A stretch of 16,848 nt of DNA from DATILL01 sp035476575 (GTDB lineage Bacteria; Actinomycetota; Actinomycetes; Mycobacteriales; JACQDL01), in assembly GCA_035476575.1 (NCBI GenBank), contig DATILL010000055.1, positions 1 through 16,848 of the forward strand, read 5' to 3'. A program made the position numbers and the translations under genes. This document shows positions 6,880 to 12,220 of this stretch, piece by piece. Position 1 is the first letter of the stretch. Each line of letters starts with the position of its first letter. Below the pieces are notes generated by a model, which had not been told where the DNA came from, did not search any database, and was given only the letters and a program-made list of their open reading frames with translations.

Positions 6880-8403
6880 GTGACACGAGAACAGATCGTT
6901 CCGACCACCACGGACGCCGGCATTCCGGTAGAGAGCGACGAACACTCGCTTACCGTCGGCGCGGGTGGACCGATCCTGCTGCAGGACAGCTACCTGATCG
7001 AGCAGATGGCGCAGTTCAACCGCGAGCGGGTGCCGGAACGGCAGCCGCACGCCAAGGGCAGCGGCGCGTTCGGCCGGTTCGAGGTGACCAACGACCTCAG
7101 CGCGTACACCAAGGCCGCGGTGTTCCAGCCCGGCACGACGACGGATCTGATGGTCAGGTTCTCCACGGTGGCCGGCGAGCGTGGCAGCCCTGACACGTGG
7201 CGCGACCCGCGCGGTTTCGCGGTGAAGCTCTACACCACCGAAGGCGTCTACGACATGGTGGGCAACAACACGCCGGTGTTCTTCGTCAAGGATCCGATGA
7301 AGTTCCAGCATTTCATCCGGTCGCAGAAGCGCCGCGCGGACAACAACCTGCGCGATCACGACATGCAGTGGGACTTCTGGACGCTCTCGCCGGAGTCGGC
7401 GCACCAGGTGACCTGGCTGATGGGCGACCGTGGCATTCCGCGTACCTGGCGGCACATGAACGGGTACAGCTCCCACACCTACCTGTGGGTCAACGCGCAG
7501 AACGAGAAGTTCTGGGTGAAGTACCATTTCAAGACTGACCAGGGCATCGAGTTCTTCACCCAGGATGAGGCCGACCAGATGGCCTCGGCGGACACCGACT
7601 ACCACACCCGCGACCTGTTCGAGGCGATCGCGCGGGGCGATCACCCGAGCTGGACGCTGCGCATGCAGATCATGCCGTTCGAGGATGCCGCGACCTACCG
7701 GTTCAACCCGTTCGACCTCACCAAGGTGTGGCCGCACGCGGACTACCCGCTGGTCGAGGTCGGCCGGATGACCCTGGACCGCAACCCGACCGACCACCAC
7801 ACCGAGATCGAGCAGGCCGCTTTCGAGCCCAACAACCTCGTACCGGGAATCGGGCCGAGCCCGGACCGGATGCTCCTCGCGAGGTTGTTCGCCTATGCCG
7901 ACGCCCACCGGTACCGCATCGGCGCGAACTACAAGCAACTGCCGGTGAACGCGCCCACCTCGCCCGTACACAGCTACAGCAAGGACGGCGCGATGCGGTA
8001 CCATAAGGTGTCCGACCCGGTGTACGCGCCGAACTCCAAGGGCGGCCCGCACGCGGACACCGAGCGGTACGGCTCGCCGCCGAGCTGGTACGCCGACGGC
8101 GACATCATGCGGACCGCGTACGTGTCACATGAACAGGACGACGACTGGGGCCAGCCCGGCACCATGGTTCGCGAGGTGCTCGATGACGCCGCCCGGGAAC
8201 GCCTAGTCAACAACATCGTCGGCCACCTGCTCAACAATGTCACCGAGCCGGTGCTCCGGCGCGCCTTCGAGTACTGGCGGAACGTGGACAAGAACCTCGG
8301 CGACAAGGTCGAGTCGGGTGTGCGCGCCAAGCAGGGCGAGAAGGATCCGAAGGCCGCCGAGCAGGGCAACCCCGCACGAAGCAGCATGCAGGCCAAGGCG
8401 TAA
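6880..8403 (+). CDS. katA: Monofunctional haem catalase (small-subunit type)
   Basis: The 507-residue enzyme converts hydrogen peroxide to water and oxygen in the cytoplasm. The signatures are complete: the distal histidine H57 in VPERQPHAKGSGAFG, RFSTVAGERGSPDTWRDPRGFAVK, the distal asparagine in GNNTPVFFVKD (about residue 130), and the haem-ligand motif R335-LFA-Y339-ADAHRYR. The length fits a small-subunit catalase lacking the C-terminal flavodoxin-like domain of the large type. The start is GTG 6880: GAGGAGA (6868-6874) lies five bases upstream, and MTREQIVPTTTDAG begins like family members. A longer in-frame ATG at 6733 lacks this support. The C-terminus ends in a lysine/glutamine-rich tail. 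The transferase gene downstream suggests a stress-defence neighbourhood, though a hairpin terminator separates them. No Fur or OxyR gene is adjacent. Confidence 0.96.
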   Translation: MTREQIVPTTTDAGIPVESDEHSLTVGAGGPILLQDSYLIEQMAQFNRERVPERQPHAKGSGAFGRFEVTNDLSAYTKAAVFQPGTTTDLMVRFSTVAGERGSPDTWRDPRGFAVKLYTTEGVYDMVGNNTPVFFVKDPMKFQHFIRSQKRRADNNLRDHDMQWDFWTLSPESAHQVTWLMGDRGIPRTWRHMNGYSSHTYLWVNAQNEKFWVKYHFKTDQGIEFFTQDEADQMASADTDYHTRDLFEAIARGDHPSWTLRMQIMPFEDAATYRFNPFDLTKVWPHADYPLVEVGRMTLDRNPTDHHTEIEQAAFEPNNLVPGIGPSPDRMLLARLFAYADAHRYRIGANYKQLPVNAPTSPVHSYSKDGAMRYHKVSDPVYAPNSKGGPHADTERYGSPPSWYADGDIMRTAYVSHEQDDDWGQPGTMVREVLDDAARERLVNNIVGHLLNNVTEPVLRRAFEYWRNVDKNLGDKVESGVRAKQGEKDPKAAEQGNPARSSMQAKA

Positions 8404-8412
8404 CCGGTGTGT

Positions 8413-8450
8413 GCGTGGTCCCGGCTACCGTCACGGCGCCGGGACCACGC
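8413..8450 (+). terminator. Hairpin terminator after catalase
   Basis: gcgtggtcccgg (8413-8424) pairs perfectly with ccgggaccacgc (8439-8450): a 12-bp stem with a 14-base loop, 9 bases after the catalase stop. No T-run follows, as is usual in GC-rich actinobacteria. It may also end the convergent small gene. Confidence 0.75.
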
Positions 8451-8494
8451 GGCACGACCGACTGGGCGGTGCCGAACGCAGCGCCTCCGGTCGC

Positions 8495-8698
8495 TCAGCC
8501 TGCCCGATCCTTCTGGCGCTCCTGTTCAGGCTTGCCCAGCGCAGCCCTGTTCCCTTGCGGAGTAACGCTGCGGCCCACGGCACGGGGACTGCGACCGGCC
8601 CGCTTGATGAGCACATAACGCTTTATCTCATGGCGTATCGGGTACAACACCGCACCGAGAAGGGCCGTGCCGGCCAGCAACCGTATTTTGCGCATCAT
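8495..8698 (-). CDS. Small hypothetical membrane-associated protein
   Basis: The 67-residue product starts MMRKIRLLAGTALLGAVLYPIRHEIKRYVLI. A hydrophobic helix (about residues 7-20) is followed by a basic segment, consistent with a small inner-membrane protein with its tail in the cytoplasm. A strong AGGAGG (minus strand, 8705-8710) lies six bases before the first ATG at 8698, which is the main reason to call it real. The tail (SVTPQGNRAALGKPEQ) is polar and probably disordered. It converges on catalase and shares the intervening hairpin. I do not recognise a named family and assign no function. Confidence 0.62.
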   Translation of the reverse strand: MMRKIRLLAGTALLGAVLYPIRHEIKRYVLIKRAGRSPRAVGRSVTPQGNRAALGKPEQERQKDRAG

Positions 8699-8780
8699 TT
8701 CGGTCCTCCTGCTCCTATCGGTATTTATCAGACCCGCTGCGCCTGATCGCGAGGCAGCTCGCTGAGCGAGGTCCCGCGCA

Positions 8781-8814
8781 GGACGGCAGGAGCCCCGTCG
8801 ATGCTCCGCCGTCC
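8781..8814. repeat. Long hairpin in the divergent region before the transferase gene
   Basis: GGACGGC (8781-8787) pairs with GCCGTCC (8808-8814), and GGAGC (8789-8793) pairs with GCTCC (8803-8807). This gives a 12-bp stem with one bulged A and a 9-base loop. It lies between the small minus-strand gene and the transferase gene. It could be an mRNA leader structure or a relic. Confidence 0.6.
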
Positions 8815-8846
8815 CTCAAGGCTCGACCATGTCCTGCCCCGGCCTG

Positions 8847-8880
8847 GCGACCTGAACCCTGGTCGCGCGACCTTGGTCGC
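8847..8880. promoter_or_regulatory. Cluster of four GGTCGC/GCGACC half-sites upstream of the transferase
   Basis: GCGACC at 8847-8852, GGTCGC at 8861-8866, GCGACC at 8867-8872 and GGTCGC at 8875-8880. The middle pair is the perfect 12-bp palindrome GGTCGCGCGACC. The sites alternate in orientation with 14-bp repeats of the same orientation between 8861 and 8875. This is a good candidate operator for the gene starting at 8959. The binding protein is unknown, and GC-rich words recur by chance. Confidence 0.42.
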
Positions 8881-8958
8881 GGCCTCGCATGGATGGCCAT
8901 CAGCGGTGGACCATCGGGTGCCATGGGTGTCAGCGACGAAAACGGGAAGGACACGCTC

Positions 8959-9966
8959 ATGGCGAAAGCATCGGGCGGCAGGTACGCGAGTCCGGGCGGC
9001 GAGTTCAGCCGCGACATGCGCTACATCACCACCCGCGTCACCGCGGACGGCCGGGACGGCTACCCGGTCAAGCCGGACCGGTACCGGCTCGTGGTCAGCC
9101 GAGCCTGCCCGTGGGCCAACCGCGCGATCATCGTCCGGCGGCTGCTCGGGCTGGAGGGCGCGCTGTCGATGGGCATCGCCGGACCGACCCACGACGAACG
9201 CAGTTGGACCTTCGACCTCGACCCGGGCGGTCGCGACCCGGTGCTGGGCATCGAACGGCTGCGAGAGGCGTACCTCGCCCGCTTCCCCGACTACGACAAG
9301 GGCATCACCGTCCCCGCCATGGTCGACATCTTGACCGGTCAGGTCGTCACCAACGACTTCGCGCAGATCACCCTCGACCTGTCGACACAGTGGCGGGCGT
9401 ACCAGCGCTCGGGCGCGCCCGACCTGTACCCGCCCGAACGGCGGGACGAGATCGACCACGTCAACGAGCTGGTCTTCACCGAGGTCAACAACGGCGTCTA
9501 CCGGGCCGGGTTCGCCGGCAGCCAGGACGCCTACGACAAGGCGTATGCCGCGCTGTTCACCCGGCTCGACTGGCTGTCGCAACGGTTGGAGAACCAGCGC
9601 TACCTCGTGGGCGAGACGATCACCGAAGCGGACGTGCGGCTGTTCACCACTCTTGTCCGGTTTGACGCCGTCTACCACGGCCACTTCAAATGCAACCGAA
9701 GCAAGCTCACCGAGATGCCGATCTTATGGGCCTACGCAAGGGACCTGTTCCAGACCCCCGGCTTCGGCGACACCATCGACTTCGACCACATCAAGCGGCA
9801 CTACTACCAGGTCCATCGCGACATCAACCCGACCGGCATCGTCCCCGCCGGTCCCGACCTCAGCGGCTGGCTCACGCCACACGGCCGGGAAACCCTCGGC
9901 GGTCTCCCGTTCGGTGCCGGAACGCCACCACCCCCGCCGCCACCCCACGAGATCGTCCCGACCTGA
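8959..9966 (+). CDS. Xi-class glutathione-transferase-like protein (glutathionyl-hydroquinone reductase type)
   Basis: The 335-residue cytoplasmic enzyme resembles the YqjG/ECM4 family, which removes thiol adducts from hydroquinones or reduces quinone conjugates. The catalytic cysteine is C50 in SRACPWANRAIIVRRLLGL. The GGExDx(D/E)-type substrate signature is not obvious, but ITVPAMVDILTGQVVTNDF and the C-terminal helical part (YLVGETITEADVRLFTTLVRFDAVYHGHFKCN) are typical. Actinobacteria generally use mycothiol instead of glutathione, so the true thiol may be mycothiol (inference). ATG 8959 has GGGAAGGA (8943-8950) upstream; a frame open to 8893 is an unneeded extension. The C-terminus is unusual: GAGT followed by seven prolines and HEIVPT. 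Codon 256 (9724-9726) is TTA, a rare leucine codon here. The last 53 codons plus stop are repeated 2,090 bp downstream. Confidence 0.9.
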   Translation: MAKASGGRYASPGGEFSRDMRYITTRVTADGRDGYPVKPDRYRLVVSRACPWANRAIIVRRLLGLEGALSMGIAGPTHDERSWTFDLDPGGRDPVLGIERLREAYLARFPDYDKGITVPAMVDILTGQVVTNDFAQITLDLSTQWRAYQRSGAPDLYPPERRDEIDHVNELVFTEVNNGVYRAGFAGSQDAYDKAYAALFTRLDWLSQRLENQRYLVGETITEADVRLFTTLVRFDAVYHGHFKCNRSKLTEMPILWAYARDLFQTPGFGDTIDFDHIKRHYYQVHRDINPTGIVPAGPDLSGWLTPHGRETLGGLPFGAGTPPPPPPPHEIVPT

Positions 9967-9970
9967 GCGG
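9809..9970 (+). repeat. Direct repeat copy 1: 3' end of the transferase gene
   Basis: 9809-9970 aligns without gaps to 11899-12060 (offset 2,090) with 11 mismatches in 162 bp. It ends four bases after the stop codon; beyond 'gagcgg' the two copies diverge. Confidence 0.93.
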
Positions 9971-10113
9971 GTGTTGTGGACATCATGGCCAGACGTACTC
10001 CTGGGGAAGCGGTAGTAGGACTTGTTGTCGTTCAACAGCCCTGCATTCGTCTCAACTTTCGGTGTAACTGCTGACCTTCGGTTACCTCCGTCCGGCCCCC
10101 GGCCACTGGTTAG

Positions 10114-10798
10114 ACGAGCGGCGTTCGCGCCGCCCTTACGCCCTCGTCTACCGCTGCTGGCATCACTGCCCTGACCGGCACTCTCGTCGCAACGGGACCG
10201 GCGTCGGCGGCCGGCCGGGTGCTCGGGCACGACGAGGAGCACACGTTCGCCGTCATCGGGGTCATTCCCTACGGCGACTCGCAGATCGCGAACTTTCCTC
10301 ACGTCATCGCCCAGATCAACGCCGATCCCGCCCTGCAGTGGGTCGATCATCTGGGCGACATCAAGGGCGGTTCGTCCGTGTGCAGCGACCAGTACCTCCG
10401 GATGATCAAGGCCGACTTCGACCAGTTCGGAGACCCGCTCGTCTACACCGTCGGCGACAACGAATGGAGGTGCTGGCCCGCTCGGCCGCGGTGACCCAGG
10501 AGGTACACGACACCTTCGCCGATGCCGCGCCCATCAGGGCCGTGCGGTCACCCTCCTGCTGCAAGCGGACATGTTCGACCCGATGGTGACCAGTCTGGCG
10601 TTCGCCGACTACTACGGCTTCCAGCCGATCGTGGCCGCCATCGCCCGGGAGTCGGCGGCCTACGGCGGGCCGGTGTACCTGTTCAACGATGACAGCCACG
10701 TGTACAACGCCGGCAAGTCGCTGGCCCGGCTCGGGCTGGCTGATGTTCTACCGCATCGACCGACCGGTGCCGAACCTGTCCGGGTCACCGTCGACGGT
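10114..10798 (+). pseudogene. Broken secreted metallophosphatase gene
   Basis: The frame opens after a TAG at 10111 and reads a signal-peptide-like stretch (AGITALTGTLVATGPASAAGRV) with no start codon. It continues TFAVIGVIPYGDSQIANFPHVIAQIN...VDHLGDIKGGSSVC...YTVGDNEW, a calcineurin-like phosphoesterase pattern (GD / GDN motifs; the usual GD in the first motif reads GV here). After GDNEW the middle is deleted. The C-terminal part resumes in another frame from about 10571 (MFDPMVTSLAFADYYGFQPIVAAIARE...VYLFNDDSHVYN), shifts frame to GSGWLMFYRIDRPVPNLS near 10730, and shifts back to VRVTVDG by 10798. It thus has a lost start, an internal deletion and at least three frame breaks. The family would hydrolyse phosphate esters outside the cell. 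Confidence 0.75.
10787..10798. repeat. 12-bp perfect palindrome at the junction of two pseudogenes
   Basis: ACCGTCGACGGT reads as the TVDG codons of the metallophosphatase remnant on the plus strand and as the TVDG codons of the glycerophosphodiesterase remnant on the minus strand. Recognisable coding similarity for both ends here. Confidence 0.7.
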
Positions 10799-11389
10799 GT
10801 ACGGGATGACGGCCCTGGTCCGGGTCGTGGACCTGCCCGTTCGCCGACACCACCGACGCGCCGGACTGGAGGACCAGCTTGCCGAGGTCGTGCACCGTCC
10901 ACCAGTCCTGCGGCGCGGTCCACGGGCTCCACACGCTCGGGTCGTCGTACACTGCCAGACCAGCGCGACCGTCTCGATGCGCGGGTTGAGCCGGCGGGAC
11001 AGCCGGATCGTCCCCCAGTCGAAGGACTGGATCGTGGCCCGGTCCGCGAAGCCCGCGCGGGTGATCGCGGTGACCAGCGTGGCGGTGAAGATCTGGTACG
11101 GCGCGGTGTCGTTCACCAACGGGCTGGTCCTCGTCTCGATGTTGAGGCGTACGTCGCCCTGCCCGCTCGCGCGTACCGTGTCGGTGTCGAGTTCCAGGGT
11201 GGACACCGCCGGGTTCCCCAACGCGCGTGGCGGAACGCGGCCAGCGTGTTCTTTGGCCGCCGCGCGGGCGCTGCGGTGGCCCTCGATGTCGAACGGCGAC
11301 GGGTACGCCCTCGGCAGCCGGAACTGGGCAGCTCCGGATTTCCCGGACAAGTCGATAAGAGCTGGCGGATGCCATATCGGCATGATCAC
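10787..11389 (-). pseudogene. Broken glycerophosphodiester phosphodiesterase gene
   Basis: Read on the minus strand from GTG 11389: ...YPSPFDIEGHRSARA, the GDPD signature EGHRxAR. A frame shift then gives KNTLAAFRHA (normally PENTLAAF), and another gives STLELDT. About 60-80 expected residues with the catalytic HD region are missing before DVRLNIETRTSPLVNDT. Further on, TIQSFDWGTIRLSRRLNPRIETVALVWQ is intact. A shift near the VWQ follows, then YDDPSVWSPWTAPQDWWTVHDLG...VSANGQVHDP, and another shift yields VIPYTVD, where it meets the phosphatase remnant. With an internal deletion, four or so frame breaks and a lost C-terminus, it cannot make an enzyme. The family releases glycerol phosphate from phosphodiesters, a phosphate-scavenging role. 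Confidence 0.75.
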
Positions 11390-11401
11390 TTGAATCTGCC
11401 G

Positions 11402-11611
11402 TTAGAAATCAGTAGGTTGCACGCCGGCTTGCCGGCAGATGGACCGGAAGGTACCGATCTTCAGATGTCTTCGGCCCATCGGGACGATGACGGTCCTGCC
11501 ACCCGGACCGGCTTGGCGGTACTTGGCATGGGAGCCGCGTTGGTGGACCAGCTCGAACCCATGCCGGCGTAAGGCCTTGATGACCTCCTCGGAGGAGGGA
11601 CCCTCAGGCAC
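11402..11611 (-). CDS. hicA: HicA-family mRNA interferase toxin
   Basis: The 69-residue product has the HicA/YcfA double-stranded-RNA-binding-like fold pattern: VIKALRRHGFELVHQRGSHAKYRQ with the catalytic histidine H28 in GSH, then VIVPMGRRHLKIGTFRSICRQAGV, the usual G-T-x-R-S-I-x-R-Q-A-G ending. HicA toxins cut mRNA and tmRNA during stress until the HicB antitoxin binds them. It starts with a GTG that overlaps the hicB stop region by 8 bases, so translation should be coupled and toxin made only after antitoxin. All key residues are present, so it is probably active. It is the only intact operon inside the 2.1-kb repeat-flanked segment. Confidence 0.9.
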   Translation of the reverse strand: MPEGPSSEEVIKALRRHGFELVHQRGSHAKYRQAGPGGRTVIVPMGRRHLKIGTFRSICRQAGVQPTDF

Positions 11612-11840
11612 TCTTGAGGATCAGCCGCTCGACATGGGCGTCCGCGACGGGTTGGTAGTCCGCCTGAGCCGCCGGCTCGTCGAAGTACAGCTCGAGGGCT
11701 TCGAGGATGTTGGCGCGGGCCTCAGCCTCGGTGGCGCCGTCGCTGGCCACATCCACGTTCAAGCACTGGACGACGAAGCCGTCACCCTCACGGTAGATCA
11801 CGACCTGCAGGCTGCGTTCATGGGCGGGCACAGGGTTCAT
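11604..11840 (-). CDS. hicB: HicB-family antitoxin
   Basis: The 78-residue product shows the HicB partial RNase-H-like fold: LQVVIYREGDGFVVQCLNVDVASDGATEAEARANILEALELYFDE. It should bind and block the adjacent HicA. The remaining tail (YQPVADAHVERLILKSA) is short, and no helix-turn-helix or ribbon-helix-helix DNA-binding domain is evident, so autoregulation is uncertain. ATG 11840 is chosen because upstream codons in the longer frame are the complement of the transferase remnant. The gene order, antitoxin first, is the reverse of the E. coli hicAB layout. No good Shine-Dalgarno precedes the ATG. Confidence 0.88.
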   Translation of the reverse strand: MNPVPAHERSLQVVIYREGDGFVVQCLNVDVASDGATEAEARANILEALELYFDEPAAQADYQPVADAHVERLILKSA

Positions 11841-11845
11841 GCACC

Positions 11846-11858
11846 GCAGGATACCTGC
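11846..11858 (-). promoter_or_regulatory. Candidate -10 and palindrome of the hicBA operon
   Basis: On the minus strand GCAGG-TAT-CCTGC is a 5-bp-arm palindrome containing TATCCT (11853-11848), a -10-like hexamer seven bases before the hicB ATG. The spacing implies a leaderless transcript. The palindrome over the -10 could be an operator. No convincing -35 is seen. Confidence 0.4.
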
Positions 11859-11898
11859 GCCGGCTCGCGGCCGGCCGACGCCAACGGAGGGTGGGCAG

Positions 11899-12060
11899 AG
11901 GTCCACCGCAACATTAATCCGGCCGGCATCGTCCCCGCCGGCCCCGACCTCGGCGGCTGGCTCGCGCCACACGGCCGCGAAGCCCTCGGCGGTCTCCCGT
12001 TCGGTGCCGGAACGCCACCACCTCCGCCGCCACCCCACGAGATCGTCCCGACCTGAGCGG
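11899..12060 (+). repeat. Direct repeat copy 2: detached 3' end of a transferase gene
   Basis: This stretch encodes the last part of the transferase (VHRNINPAGIVPAGPDLGGW...LGGLPFGAGT, seven prolines, HEIVPT, stop) with no upstream coding sequence. Of 11 differences from copy 1, six are silent and five change a residue conservatively (D/N, T/A three times, S/G). The reading frame and stop are intact, so it is a gene fragment that diverged as coding sequence, not random decay. Confidence 0.9.
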
Positions 12061-12080
12061 ACGTGGGATGTTGCGCGTGG

Positions 12081-12131
12081 GCTAGACCGTTGTTAGCTGG
12101 ACCGTTGCTACAGTAGCAGCGCTTGCTACTG
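12081..12131. promoter_or_regulatory. Repeat-rich upstream region of the glycosidase-like gene
   Basis: A 12-bp direct repeat, GCTAGACCGTTG (12081-12092) and GCTGGACCGTTG (12096-12107), has a 15-bp period. It is followed by an inverted repeat CAGTAGCA-gcgct-TGCTACTG (12111-12131). The start codon lies 90 bp further on. This is a good place for a repressor or activator site; the regulator is not in the window unless it is the SARP protein. Confidence 0.45.
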
Positions 12132-12220
12132 CGCTGCGGCGCGCAGGCGTCCGATGAGCTATTTAAGGTGTGAGTCGACAATGCGACGGCCGCGCGGCCG
12201 ATGCAGCTCAGGGAGCCGCA

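Noticed and set aside
6820..8052. 410-codon minus-strand open frame under catalase
   Set aside because: Shadow of a fully supported catalase gene.
10571..11572. 333-codon plus-strand frame
   Set aside because: A chance fusion: phosphatase C-terminus, then antisense of the glycerophosphodiesterase and hicA.
11439..12056. 205-codon plus-strand frame ending in the transferase tail
   Set aside because: Only the last 51 codons are real transferase sequence; the rest is antisense to hicB and hicA.
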